DNA from: SZAS-103 sp038226665
GTDB taxonomy: Bacteria; Pseudomonadota; Gammaproteobacteria; Xanthomonadales; Xanthomonadaceae
Direction: 5' to 3'
Assembly: GCA_038226665.1 (NCBI GenBank)
Contig: JBBRQI010000004.1
Coordinates: 62,001-126,000 of the forward strand
Length of the DNA: 64,000 nt
In this document: in pieces, positions 9,267 to 19,400 of the stretch
How positions within the stretch are numbered: position 1 is the stretch's first letter
Layout: each line of letters starts with the position of its first letter
Notes under the pieces: model-generated
Told to the model about the DNA's origin: nothing
Seen by the model: the letters and a program-made list of their open reading frames with translations, nothing else
The model's database searches: none
Translations under genes and position numbers: made by a program

Positions 9267-10067
9267 TTAGTGCGTCCCTGCAGACGCAGTCTTGCCGATC
9301 GTATCCTTGCTGTTTGCGGCGGTCGGTGGCGGAGTGGGCGCCTTTCGATCCACCAGCGTGTGGATGCCGAACACCCAGGCGATCGCAACGCACCAGCCTG
9401 CGAGAATATCGGATGGATAGTGCACGCCAAGATAGAGACGCGAAAGGCCAACCAGGAACACGAACACGACTGCGCTCGTCAGCATCGGCCAGCGCCAGCG
9501 CGTTCCCCAGCACAACATCACCAGCGCCATGCCAAGCGTCGCCGAGCCCATCGCGTGGCCGCTGGGAAAGCTGTAGTTCGTCTCGGGAGTGATCGACAGC
9601 CACAAATCGGGACGCGCCCGCGCGAAGTAGTTTTTGCCCACGATATCGAGCACCGCCGACCCGATCACGGCAAGCCCGAAAAACAGGCCGTCGCGAAACC
9701 GGCGACGCATTGCCAGATAGGCGAGGACGAGTATGTCGATGGGAATCGTGCCCCAAAGGAACCCGATCCTCGAAACCCAGACGAAGAACCGATCGCGCGC
9801 CGGGGTCTCGATTGCATGCAACATGTTCAGGATCGGCGCATCGAACGGGAATATTTCCTTCTCGTGGATTTCTCCAACAAGCGCGGCGAATCCCCAGATG
9901 GGAACCAGCAGGCAAAAGAACCAGAGCGCCATGCGCCAGCCGTGCTTGCGCAGAAAACCGATGCCATAGCCAATTTCGTCGCCGGCGACATGCGCTGCCT
10001 GCTTCACCGGCTCGGTGACCGCTGCAGGCAAGGGTGTGCCTGATGCCTGTGATTGATTTCCTTCCAT
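9267..10067 (-). CDS. PAP2-family phosphatase (membrane)
   Basis: Start set at the ATG at 10067 (MEGNQSQ), giving 266 residues; the frame continues upstream but without family-like sequence. The three phosphatase motifs are complete: KNYFARARPDLW, PSGHAMGS and SRLYLGVHYPSD, with the catalytic His in the last two. Five to six hydrophobic segments make it an integral membrane enzyme acting on lipid phosphates or diphosphates, such as phosphatidate or undecaprenyl diphosphate; which one is unknown. It is divergent from a cardiolipin-synthase-like gene, and a diacylglycerol-kinase-like gene follows, which points to phospholipid turnover. A paralogue lies at 51688-52368. Confidence 0.9.
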   Translation of the reverse strand: MEGNQSQASGTPLPAAVTEPVKQAAHVAGDEIGYGIGFLRKHGWRMALWFFCLLVPIWGFAALVGEIHEKEIFPFDAPILNMLHAIETPARDRFFVWVSRIGFLWGTIPIDILVLAYLAMRRRFRDGLFFGLAVIGSAVLDIVGKNYFARARPDLWLSITPETNYSFPSGHAMGSATLGMALVMLCWGTRWRWPMLTSAVVFVFLVGLSRLYLGVHYPSDILAGWCVAIAWVFGIHTLVDRKAPTPPPTAANSKDTIGKTASAGTH

Positions 10068-10207
10068 GGAAAGTCCCGTACCCTGTCGTTGGTTGCGGTG
10101 GATATTGCACCGCCAAATACGAACCACAGTTAAACTTGCCGCAGCATGACCACCGGCGGAGCCACGCGTTCCGCTAGCATGTCGGCCAATCCGGGAAGGG
10201 GAAATTC

Positions 10208-11491
10208 TTGAACAGGGAAAAAGTAAAGCTCGAAACGATTGTCATCACGATTCTGATGACACTCATTATCATCGGCACGTTTATGATGTTCAAGAAGCCC
10301 GAGAAGGAACTCGACCATGCGGTCGTGCACATCCACGGGATCCACGATCCAGGCTTCCAGCGTGAGATGAGCGTGCTCATGGGGCCGGCCATCCTGGATG
10401 GCAACCGGATCACTCCACTCGAAAACGGCGACGAGATTTTTCCCGCGATGCTCGACGCCATCCACGGCGCGCGCCGCACGATCACGTTCGAAACGTATAT
10501 CTATTGGTCCGGGAGCATCGGCGACGCGCTGGCCAAGGCGCTCGAAGAGCGGGCCCGGGCCGGCGTCAAGGTCAACGTGATCCTGGATTGGGCGGGCAGC
10601 TCGAAAATGGGCGACGACATGGTGTCCGGGCTCAAGCAGGCGGGCGTGCAGGTCGAGAGATACCATCCGCTGCGCTGGTACAACATCGCCAAGTTGAACA
10701 ATCGCACCCATCGAAAACTGCTGGTCATCGATGGAACCACAGGCTTTACAGGGGGCGTTGGAGTCGCTGACACCTGGCAGGGCCATGCCCAAGACCCCGA
10801 CCACTGGCGCGACATGCACTTCAAGGTCGAAGGCCCGGTCGTCGCCGAAATGCAGACCGCGTTTCTCGACAACTGGATCAAGACCTCCGGCAGCGTCCTG
10901 CATGGCGACGGCTATTTCCCGTCCTTGCAGAAGGTCGGCGACCTGCGCGCGCATCTCTTCATCAGCTCCCCCGCCGGCGGCAGCGCAAGCATGCACCTGA
11001 TGTACCTGCTTGCGATTGCCGCCGCCGAGCACACGATCGACATCGATGCGTCGTATTTCGTGCCCGACAGGATGATGAGCGACGCGTTGCTCGCCGCGCG
11101 CCGCCGTGGTGTCCGCGTTCGTGTTGTGCTCCCCGACAAGCATCTCGATTCCACAACCGTGCGCATCGCCTCGAAGCACGAATGGGGGCCACTTCTGCAG
11201 GCTGGCGTTGAGATCCACGAGTACAATTCGACGATGTTCCACTGCAAGATGCTGATCCTGGACGGTGAAATGGTCTCGGTCGGATCGACCAATTTCGACC
11301 TGCGGTCGTTCCAGCTCAACGACGAGGCGAGCCTGAACGTCTACGACAAGGCGTTTGCCGCCCGCATGACCCAGGTGTACGAACAGGATCTGGCCAAGGC
11401 CGACAACTATACGTACGCGATGTGGCAGGACCGGCCATGGACGCAGAAATTCGCCGAACTTGTCGTGGTGCCTTTCCGCTCACAGCTATGA
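10208..11491 (+). CDS. Cardiolipin synthase-like phospholipase D family enzyme
   Basis: The 427-residue protein carries two HKD motifs of the phospholipase D superfamily: THRKLLVIDG with the following GG, and FHCKMLILDGEMVSVGSTNFD. Two such motifs build one active site; cardiolipin synthases join two phosphatidylglycerols, or phosphatidylglycerol and another lipid. One N-terminal membrane helix (about 8-28) anchors it, unlike ClsA, which has two. The start is a TTG at 10208 with AAGGGGA six bases upstream; no ATG lies near the conserved start of the helix. It is first in a plus-strand series with the lipid kinase-like gene 65 bases later. Substrate choice is not certain. Confidence 0.88.
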   Translation: MNREKVKLETIVITILMTLIIIGTFMMFKKPEKELDHAVVHIHGIHDPGFQREMSVLMGPAILDGNRITPLENGDEIFPAMLDAIHGARRTITFETYIYWSGSIGDALAKALEERARAGVKVNVILDWAGSSKMGDDMVSGLKQAGVQVERYHPLRWYNIAKLNNRTHRKLLVIDGTTGFTGGVGVADTWQGHAQDPDHWRDMHFKVEGPVVAEMQTAFLDNWIKTSGSVLHGDGYFPSLQKVGDLRAHLFISSPAGGSASMHLMYLLAIAAAEHTIDIDASYFVPDRMMSDALLAARRRGVRVRVVLPDKHLDSTTVRIASKHEWGPLLQAGVEIHEYNSTMFHCKMLILDGEMVSVGSTNFDLRSFQLNDEASLNVYDKAFAARMTQVYEQDLAKADNYTYAMWQDRPWTQKFAELVVVPFRSQL

Positions 11492-11556
11492 CGATGTCGA
11501 AGCGACAGGGACGCGAACGGGACATCGCTTCGCCCGTGCAATTGCACGGAGGATAA

Positions 11557-12462
11557 ATGCCGCGCATTGCAGTCATCGTCAATCACCGGGCCGGATCGAC
11601 CGAAGAAGTCGATATTGTGCGAATCGAGGACGCGTTGCGCGCCGGCGGATTCGAGCCATCCGTCATCCTCGCGCGCGATGGCTCCGAAATCGCCGTCGCG
11701 GCGAAACGCGCGATCGCCGATCGCAGCGACGTCGTCGTCGCGGGCGGCGGCGATGGCACCATCAATTGCATCGCATCCGCACTGATCGGTACTGAAATCG
11801 TCCTCGGAGTGCTGCCGTTGGGTACGCTCAATCATTTTGCGAAAGACCTGGGCGTTCCCCTCGAACTCGATCAGGCGTTGCAGACGATCGTCTCGGGCCG
11901 TCGCATCGCGGTCGATGTCGCCGAAGTCAATGGAAAATTCTTCCTCAACAACTCCAGCATCGGCATCTATCCGGACATTGTGAAGGAGCGCGAGACCCAG
12001 CAGCGGCGCTTCGGAAAATCCAAATGGGCGGCGTTTTTCTGGGCATGCCTGAACGCCGCACGGCGCTATCCGTTCCTCGACGTGCAACTGGATGCGGACG
12101 GCGAGAGCCTTGCGCGGCGCACGCCATTCGTGTTCATCGGCAACAATGCATACACGATCGACGGATTCGATTTGGGCGGACGCAAGACCCTCGCCGCGGG
12201 CCAGCTGAGCCTTTACGTTGCGCAGCGTACAGGGCGCATTGGCTTGTTCGGATTTGCGGTGCGCGCGCTGTTCGGGCGCCTGCGCCAGGCAAGGGATTTC
12301 GACGCGGTGCTCAGCAAGCAGGTAGTGATCCGGACCCGACGCAAGCGCATGCGGGTTTCAACCGATGGCGAAGTGACGATGATGGAGATGCCGCTGCGCT
12401 ATCGGACACATCCTGGTGCGCTCAGTGTGCTCGTTCCCGCCGCTGCCGGTAATCCCGCATAG
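11557..12462 (+). CDS. Diacylglycerol kinase-family lipid kinase
   Basis: The 301-residue protein belongs to the DAGK_cat superfamily (YegS/DgkB/LCB5-like), which phosphorylates diacylglycerol or related lipids with ATP. The nucleotide-binding GGGDGT motif is at about residues 68-73, followed by the LGVLPLGTLNHFAKDL segment typical of the bacterial branch, and N-S-S-I-G-I-Y in the C-terminal beta domain. A strong GGAGG stands just upstream of the ATG. The metallophosphoesterase gene begins 7 bases after its stop, so the two are surely co-transcribed. With PAP2 and the cardiolipin-synthase-like enzyme next door, a role in the phosphatidate/diacylglycerol balance is a fair inference. Confidence 0.9.
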   Translation: MPRIAVIVNHRAGSTEEVDIVRIEDALRAGGFEPSVILARDGSEIAVAAKRAIADRSDVVVAGGGDGTINCIASALIGTEIVLGVLPLGTLNHFAKDLGVPLELDQALQTIVSGRRIAVDVAEVNGKFFLNNSSIGIYPDIVKERETQQRRFGKSKWAAFFWACLNAARRYPFLDVQLDADGESLARRTPFVFIGNNAYTIDGFDLGGRKTLAAGQLSLYVAQRTGRIGLFGFAVRALFGRLRQARDFDAVLSKQVVIRTRRKRMRVSTDGEVTMMEMPLRYRTHPGALSVLVPAAAGNPA

Positions 12463-12469
12463 GCCGGCC

Positions 12470-13288
12470 ATGCGCACCCTCGTCCACATTTCGGACCTGC
12501 ATTTCGGTCGCGTCGATCCAGCCCTGATCATGCCGCTGATCGAGCGCATCGATGCGATCGCGCCCGATGTCGTGGTCGTGTCGGGCGACCTGACCCAACG
12601 CGCGCGCAGTGCGCAATTCAAGGCGGCTCGCGCCTTCCTCGATGCACTGCCAAGCCCGCAGATCGTGGTGCCGGGAAATCACGATATCCCGCTGCACAAC
12701 GTTCTCGATCGCTTCGTGCGGCCGCTGGACAAGTACCGCCGCCATATCACCGATGATCTCGAGCCCACGTACATCGACGCAGAGATCGCGGTGCTCGGCG
12801 TGAATACCACGCGTTCGGCCACGATCAAGGACGGCCGCATCAACGCCGGGCAAATCGCCCGCCTCGCGTTGCGCCTGCAACAGGCGGGAGCCGACGCCAT
12901 CAAGATCGTGGTGACCCATCACCCGTTCGATTTGCCGGCACACCATGGGGAACGTGACCTGGTCGGCCGGGCATCCCTCGCGATGCGCATGTTTGCGGAT
13001 TCCGGCGTGGCTGTGTTGCTCGCAGGTCATCTGCACGCCAGCCATGCGGGCGATACCGCCGTGCGCTATCGGCTGGGCGACTATTCCGCGCTTGCGGTAC
13101 AAGCCGGCACGGCGACATCGACGCGCGGCAGGGGCGAAGCCAACTCGTTCAACGTCATCCGCATCGCCGCACCGTGCATCACGGTGGAACGTCACGCGTG
13201 GATCGAGGATCGAGCCATTTTCGAATGCGCGAAACGACAGGTTTTCGAGCGCCTCGGCGGGGGTTGGTCGGTGACCGGGACCGGTTGA
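12470..13288 (+). CDS. Metallophosphoesterase (calcineurin-like)
   Basis: Start at the ATG at 12470 (MRTLVHISDLHFG), 272 residues. The metal-binding motifs of the calcineurin-like fold are all present: HISDLHFG (D-x-H), VVVSGDLTQ (GD), VVPGNHDIPL (GNHD), VTHHPFD and LLAGHLH (GHxH). Such enzymes hydrolyse phosphomono- or diesters with two metal ions; members close to this length include cyclic-nucleotide and glycerophospho-diester hydrolases. Being 7 bases behind a lipid kinase-like gene suggests a lipid-derived diester as substrate, but this is only inferred. No signal peptide; probably cytoplasmic. Confidence 0.88.
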   Translation: MRTLVHISDLHFGRVDPALIMPLIERIDAIAPDVVVVSGDLTQRARSAQFKAARAFLDALPSPQIVVPGNHDIPLHNVLDRFVRPLDKYRRHITDDLEPTYIDAEIAVLGVNTTRSATIKDGRINAGQIARLALRLQQAGADAIKIVVTHHPFDLPAHHGERDLVGRASLAMRMFADSGVAVLLAGHLHASHAGDTAVRYRLGDYSALAVQAGTATSTRGRGEANSFNVIRIAAPCITVERHAWIEDRAIFECAKRQVFERLGGGWSVTGTG

Positions 13289-13383
13289 TCGCGACGCATA
13301 TCGCCTTGGCAGGCAGAATCGCTACAGTTCCAGTAGAACCGCTAGAATCCAATGGTCGCGTCGACCGTCGCAGTGCCAGGCCC

Positions 13384-15387
13384 ATGAACGCAATCGCGTC
13401 TGAAACGCAAGCCGAGCAGCGACTCGCCCGCCTCGAAGCGGTGCAGTCGGTCGTGCTGGACATCAGCCACCGTTCCGCGCGATGCCGCGATTTGCATGCT
13501 TTTTTCAAGGAAGTGCATGCCGCGATCGCCCGCATTATGTGCGCGAACAGTTTCTACATCGCATTGCTGGACGAATCAGCCAAGGGCGTACGGTTTATCT
13601 ATCGAACCGATGAGAAGGAGGCGAGTCCAGATCCGGCGAAGGTCTTTGCCCTGCATGGAGAAGACGATTCGCCGACGGCATGGGTGATCAGGCGTGGCGA
13701 GCGCTTGTGCATCACGATCGACGACATCGTGTCGCGCAAGGCCAACGGGCAGCGCTGGGGCGTTGGCGCACACGCCGAACATTGGCTTGGCATGCCGCTG
13801 GTTGGCAGCGATGGCGTCGCCTTCGGCGCGATCGTCGTGCAGGGCTATACGCCCGGTTTCCGTTACACGGACGAAGACATCGCAGTGTTCGAATTGATGT
13901 CCAAGCATGTCGCGGATGCGGTCGAACGCGTGCAATTCGCGGCGCGCCTCGAGCACGCGATCGCCGAGCGCACCCGCATCCTCGAGCACGAAGTCGCCGA
14001 ACGCCGGCATGCAGAGCAGTTGCAACGCGCCTTGTACGAGATTTCCGCGTTGTCGGTGCGCGACATCGACCTTGATACGTTCTATGCGGAACTGCACCGC
14101 ATCCTTGGCGAACTGCTGTATGCGCGGAACATCGCGATCATGCTGTACTACAACGACGAACACGATCTCGTCGGTTTTCCGTACTTCGTCGATGAAAAGG
14201 ATTCGGATCTCCCGGCGAACTACCGGCGTCCGGCGGGGCATGGACTCACCGGCTTCGTATTGCGGACGCGGATGCCGCAGCGCATCGACCAGGAACGTTT
14301 CCAGGCGCTACAGGACGCCGGCGTCCTGCACCACGTCCTGGGCAGCGTCGATTTCACCGCATGGATCGGTGCACCGATGATCCACCAGGGCAAGGTGCTC
14401 GGCGTGATCATCCTGCAGAGTTACGATCCGGCGATCGGCTACGATGACCGCGACCTTTCGCTGTTGACCTTCGTCGCCGACCACATCGCCGCTGCTCTTT
14501 CGCGCAAGCAGGCCGACGACGCATTGCGCGCGGCCCATGCCTTCCTTGCGCAGGGCAACGAGGCATTGCAGGCGAAGAACCGCCAGCTCGAGATGACGTT
14601 GAACCATCTCGGCATCGCGCAAGGCGAACTCGTGCGCCAGGAAAAAATGGCTTCACTGGGAGCCTTGGTCGCCGGCATCGCGCACGAGGTCAACACGCCG
14701 CTCGGAATCTGCACGACCGCCGTGAGCCTGCTCGCCGAGGAGATGAAGCGGCTGCAGCAGGCATTCCCCGAGGATCAGCCGATCGACGAAAACATGCAGG
14801 AGTTCTTCAGGTCGAGCGACGAACTGCTGCGCGTTCTGGCGACAAACACCCAGCGCGCCAGCGGGCTGATCCGCAGTTTCAAGCAGGTCGCGGTCGACCA
14901 GTCGTCGCACGATGTCCGCGACATCGCGCTTGCCGACTACATCGAGGACATCCTCAAATCGCTGCGACCGAAGTTCAAGCGGACCGGGCACACCATTGAG
15001 GTTTGCTGCGACCCGAACCTTCATCTGCGCAGCATTCCCGGCGCGCTTTCGCAGGTCATCACCAACCTCGTGATCAATTCGATCACGCATGCATTCGACG
15101 ACACCGACGCGGGGCATATACGCATCGAAGCGCGCGGCGACGATGCCAGGGTGACGATCAAGTACCAGGACGACGGCAGTGGCATGGCACCGAACGCGCT
15201 CAGGCGATTGTTCGAGCCGTTCTACACCACCAAGCGCGGGCAGGGCGGCAGCGGCCTGGGCGCGAACATCGTCTACAACCTCGTCACCAGCAAGCTCGGC
15301 GGCACGATCAACGTCGACAGTCCGCGCGGGAAGGGCTTGCGCTACATCATTCGCTTGCCGCTGGAACTGGCACAATTGGACTCGTGA
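13384..15387 (+). CDS. Sensor histidine kinase with two GAF domains
   Basis: The ATG at 13384 (MNAIASETQ) gives 667 residues; earlier in-frame codons overlap the preceding gene. Two GAF-like modules (about 25-185 and 215-385) are joined by a helix rich in E, R and A. Next come a short coiled coil and a kinase core: H-box around ASLGALVAGIAHEVNTPLG (H434), N-box LVINSITHAF, G1 YQDDGSGM and G2 GGSGLGANIVYNL. There is no transmembrane segment, so it should be a cytoplasmic sensor. No response regulator gene lies next to it, and no receiver domain is fused. Its GAF modules resemble those of the two cyclic-di-GMP proteins in this window. Confidence 0.9.
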   Translation: MNAIASETQAEQRLARLEAVQSVVLDISHRSARCRDLHAFFKEVHAAIARIMCANSFYIALLDESAKGVRFIYRTDEKEASPDPAKVFALHGEDDSPTAWVIRRGERLCITIDDIVSRKANGQRWGVGAHAEHWLGMPLVGSDGVAFGAIVVQGYTPGFRYTDEDIAVFELMSKHVADAVERVQFAARLEHAIAERTRILEHEVAERRHAEQLQRALYEISALSVRDIDLDTFYAELHRILGELLYARNIAIMLYYNDEHDLVGFPYFVDEKDSDLPANYRRPAGHGLTGFVLRTRMPQRIDQERFQALQDAGVLHHVLGSVDFTAWIGAPMIHQGKVLGVIILQSYDPAIGYDDRDLSLLTFVADHIAAALSRKQADDALRAAHAFLAQGNEALQAKNRQLEMTLNHLGIAQGELVRQEKMASLGALVAGIAHEVNTPLGICTTAVSLLAEEMKRLQQAFPEDQPIDENMQEFFRSSDELLRVLATNTQRASGLIRSFKQVAVDQSSHDVRDIALADYIEDILKSLRPKFKRTGHTIEVCCDPNLHLRSIPGALSQVITNLVINSITHAFDDTDAGHIRIEARGDDARVTIKYQDDGSGMAPNALRRLFEPFYTTKRGQGGSGLGANIVYNLVTSKLGGTINVDSPRGKGLRYIIRLPLELAQLDS

Positions 15388-15575
15388 CGTCGGGTTGGTC
15401 TGCTGCGTCAGGGCGTTGTACTGACTCGTTTTTTGCACGCTTAACAGGTTGTTAGTTACCAGCACGCGGTTATCGTGGAATTCATCTAGGCTGGAACATA
15501 GTCAGTCCGTGCATCAGCCATCAGGTGGAATTGATGCTCATCGGAAGAGCAAGCCAGACAGCCAAGGAGAGGGCT

Positions 15576-15860
15576 ATGGACTTCATGGACATGCGGGAAT
15601 CATTGAGCGCCACTGGCGGCTTGGCAATGAATGCCATTGAAAGTTTCATTGAAACGAGGCCTGCCGCAGGTAAAGTTGGTTTGACAATTTCCTTGGTGAA
15701 AGTGACGCACCAACCATCGAATATGGCGTGCACAGGCAAACCGAAAACCTGCGTGAATCGTGTTGAAGATATTGATGGCGTTTCCGGCGGGTCATGGGAC
15801 GATTCAAGAGTGGTCTCACGCGGTTCAAGCACCTCAGAGAATCGTTGCCCGGACGATTGA
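15576..15860 (+). CDS. Small hypothetical protein
   Basis: A 94-residue frame begins at an ATG with a strong AAGGAGAG site five bases upstream, which is the main reason to list it. I do not recognise the product. It is hydrophilic, with no signal peptide or membrane segment, and its base composition is less GC-rich and its codon use less biased than neighbouring genes. That could mean recent arrival, or that it is not a gene. An antisense frame over nearly the same bases (15521-15865) has no comparable start site. It precedes the DUF883 gene on the same strand. Confidence 0.35.
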   Translation: MDFMDMRESLSATGGLAMNAIESFIETRPAAGKVGLTISLVKVTHQPSNMACTGKPKTCVNRVEDIDGVSGGSWDDSRVVSRGSSTSENRCPDD

Positions 15861-15924
15861 TCCATGTTTCAAGGCACGCTGCACAAGGATGTCCAACCGA
15901 CACAACATTTTTAAGGAGTACGTC

Positions 15925-16203
15925 ATGTCGAATGCCACAGTCTCACACCTGCAGAACGCAACAGAACAACTCGGCCTCGCACGCGACCACATCACCGTAG
16001 GCGTGGCCGATGCGGTCAACTCGGGCGTGGATGCTGCGCGCGAAGTGAAGGCCCAGGCCAGCGAAAAATTCGACGTGCTGCTTGATCAGGGAAAAGACAT
16101 CGCCAGTCAGGCGGCTGATGTCATTCGCAGCCGCCCATGGGCCACGGTCGGCATTGCACTGGCTGTCGGGTACGTCCTTGCGAAACTCAGGGGTCGCGAC
16201 TGA
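15925..16203 (+). CDS. DUF883 family protein (YqjD/ElaB-like)
   Basis: The ATG at 15925 with AAGGAG 8 bases upstream gives 92 residues. The protein is a long amphipathic helix (AREVKAQASEKFDVLLDQGKD) ending in a single C-terminal membrane segment, ATVGIALAVGYVLAKLRGRD. This is the layout of the YqjD/ElaB proteins, which are tail-anchored in the inner membrane and, in E. coli, bind ribosomes in stationary phase. Whether this one does so is unknown. Genes of this family are often stress-induced; no promoter can be assigned with confidence. Confidence 0.88.
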   Translation: MSNATVSHLQNATEQLGLARDHITVGVADAVNSGVDAAREVKAQASEKFDVLLDQGKDIASQAADVIRSRPWATVGIALAVGYVLAKLRGRD

Positions 16204-16499
16204 CTGAAAAGTCGGTGCCGCGAGATGAAGATTTGTTCGCGGTTCGTTTGTGATCTATCTATCTGGAGCGGCCTCCGGTCACTACGCGACGATCGGATTG
16301 CCGTGACTTATTGAACTTCGCGCACGTCACGCCTATGAAGTGCTCCGGGTGCATCCCGCATTGCCGGCTCGGGCAACGTGGGATGCCACTGGACGCTTTT
16401 TGTCTGGCGGAAGCGGTCGATTACAGTTGCAGTACATCCACGACGTGACATCATCGTCCTGATGGAAAGAATCATTCCGCCACGGACGGATGCGGACGC

Positions 16500-19400
16500 A
16501 TGACGGCTGGCCGTGAGGCAATCCTTGAATCCTGGTTGCGACTGCGCAGCGTCTTGCGCGGCGATGGCCATGCGCGGGACGATTCCCTGCACGAGTTGCC
16601 ACTGCGATCGGAACTGTTCAGTGCCGACCAGATGGAGCGACATGGGCGCGCGCTCGCACGCTCGCACAAGATCAGTGCAGGGCGCGCACCCGACCAGCTG
16701 ATCGCCCGGTTGTCATCCAACGAACAATTGCTGTTGCGGGCCTGCGATTTATTGACCGAGGCGACGTCCGCGAATCGCCGGCTTACGCCCGCTGGTGAAT
16801 GGCTGCTCGATAATTATTATCTGATCGAGGAACAGATCCGCACCGCCAAGCGGCATTTGCCGAAGAGCTACAGCCGCGAATTGCCGCGCCTGGCCGAAGG
16901 TCCATCGGCGGGTTTTCCGCGCGTCTACGACATTGCGCTGGAAGCGATCTCGCACGGCGATGGCCGCGTCGATACCGAAAGCCTCAGCCGCTTCGTGGCG
17001 TCGTACCAGTCGGTCGCGCCGCTCGCGCTGGGCGAGTTGTGGGCGATTCCGATCATGCTGCGCCTGGCGCTCATCGAGAACCTGCGCCGCGTCGGCGCTG
17101 CGGTGATCGTCGATCGCATCGATCGCAACGTCGCCGACGAATGGGCCGATCGCTTGACCGAAGTCGCCGAGAGCGACCCGAAAAACATGGTGCTGGTAAT
17201 CGCTGACATGGCGCGTTCGGAGCCGCCGCAGGCGAGTTCCTTCGTCGCCGAACTCGCGCGCCGGTTACAGGGACGAAGCTCCGCGCTGGCTTTGCCCCTG
17301 ACGTGGGTCGAACAATGGCTGGGCGAATCCGGCCAGACCATCGAACAACTCGTGCAGGCCGAGAACCAGCAACAGGCAGCCGATCAGGTATCGATCAGCA
17401 ACAGCATCGGCAGTCTGCGTTATCTCTCGTCGATGGATTGGCGCGAGTTCGTCGAGACCATGAGCGTGGTCGAAGGCGTCCTGCGCGACGACCCGACGGG
17501 TATCTATGCGCAGATGGATTTCGCGACCCGGGATCGCTATCGGCATGTCGTCGAACGCCTCGCGCGGCGCAGCAATCAATCCGAAACGCAGATCGCGCAG
17601 CAAACGATCGCGCTTGCCATCCGTAGCAAGATCGAGCAAGGCGGGGAAGCGGCTGCCGCGCATGTCGGGCATTACCTGATCGGCGATGGCTTGCCACTGC
17701 TCCAGCGCGAGGTTGGGTTCCGCGCGCCATTGCGGTTGCTGCCGCATCGTCGCGCGGGAAGCGTGCCGCTGTGGGCTTTTTTCGGACCGATCGGCTTGTG
17801 GACGCTCGCGATAGGCATTGCCTTGCTCTTGCAGCTGCGCCTCGATGGTTGGCGTGGCTGGCCGTTGTGGCTCTTCGCGCTGCCATGCGCGCTGGTAGCG
17901 AGCGATCTTGCATTGGCGTTGGTGAATTGGGCCGCAACCCTGATGGTCGCGCCGCATCCATTGCCGCGCATGGATTATTCGGATGGCTTGCCTTCGGAGT
18001 CGCGCACGCTGGTCATTGTCCCGACCCTGCTTGGCAGCATGGACGGCGTGGAAAACCTGATCGAGGCGCTCGAAGTGCGCTTCCTCGCCAATCGTGGGCC
18101 GCACATCCATTTCACGTTGCTCACCGATTTCCTCGACGCCGCGCAGCAACACGCGCCGAACGACGCAGCCTTGCTGCAGCTTGCACAACAACGCATCGCG
18201 CGACTCAACGAAAAATACGCGGACGCAAGCGGCGAGGACCGTTTCTTCCTGTTGCACAGGCCTCGCGCCTGGAACGAACGCGAACGTGCATGGATGGGCC
18301 GCGAGCGCAAGCGCGGCAAGCTTGCCGATCTCAACGCGCTGTTGCGCAAGGGCGATGCGTCCGCGTTCGTGCTGATGGAGGGCGATACGCGCCTGCTAGG
18401 CAACGTCCGCTATGTGATCACCCTCGATACCGATACCCAGTTGCCACGCGATGCAGCGCTCGAATTCGTCGGCACGCTCGCGCATCCGCTCAATCGCGCG
18501 CGTTGGGACGATCGGGTCGGTCGCGTCGTCGCGGGTTACGGCATTCTGCAACCGCGCGTGGGCGTGAGCCTGTCCGGCGCGTTGCGTTCGCGCTACGCGC
18601 GCTGGTTCGGAAGCGATCCTGGCATCGACCCCTACACACGCGCCGTGTCGGACGTATACCAGGACCTGTTCGGCGAAGGCTCGTTCATCGGCAAGGGTGT
18701 GTACGACGTCGAGGCGTTCGAGCGCGCGCTGGATGGACGTTTCCCGGACAACGCGATCCTCAGCCATGATCTTCTTGAAGGCTGCTACGCGCGTTCCGGC
18801 TTGATGAGCGACGCGCAGTTGTACGAAGACTATCCGGCGCGCTATGCAGCCGATGTCGCGCGTCGGCACCGCTGGATTCGTGGCGACTGGCAGCTGCTGC
18901 CATGGCTGCTGCGCAGGGTGCGCCGCGAGGACGGTTCGCGCGAACGCAACCCGTTGTCGGGACTGTCGCAATGGAAGATTTTCGACAACCTGCGCCGCAG
19001 CCTGGTGCCGGCAGCGCTGCTTTTGCTGATGGTCGTGGGCTGGTGTGTGCTCGATCGCGCGCTTGCGTGGACGTTATCATTGCTTGGGTTGCTGCTGATC
19101 ACGCCTATGGCAGCGCTGGCGATGGATCTGCTGCGCAAGTCCGACGAACTTCCGCTGAGCACGCATCTGAATGGCGTCGCCCACGCCGCATGGCTACAGA
19201 GCGTGCGCGTGGGGCTTTATCTGGCATGCCTTCCGTACGAAGCGTGGTTTGCGCTCGATGCGATCGTGCGCACCTTGTGGCGATTGCTGGTGACGCGTCG
19301 CCACCTGTTGCAATGGAATCCATCCAGCGAAGTCGAGCGCACCCAGCGCACCGATCTTGCCACTTCCTGTCGCACGATGTGGTTCGCGCCGACGCTCGCG

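Noticed and set aside
15521..15865. Minus-strand frame of 114 codons opposite the small hypothetical gene
   Set aside because: No ribosome binding site and no family match; the plus-strand frame has a better start. Neither is certain.
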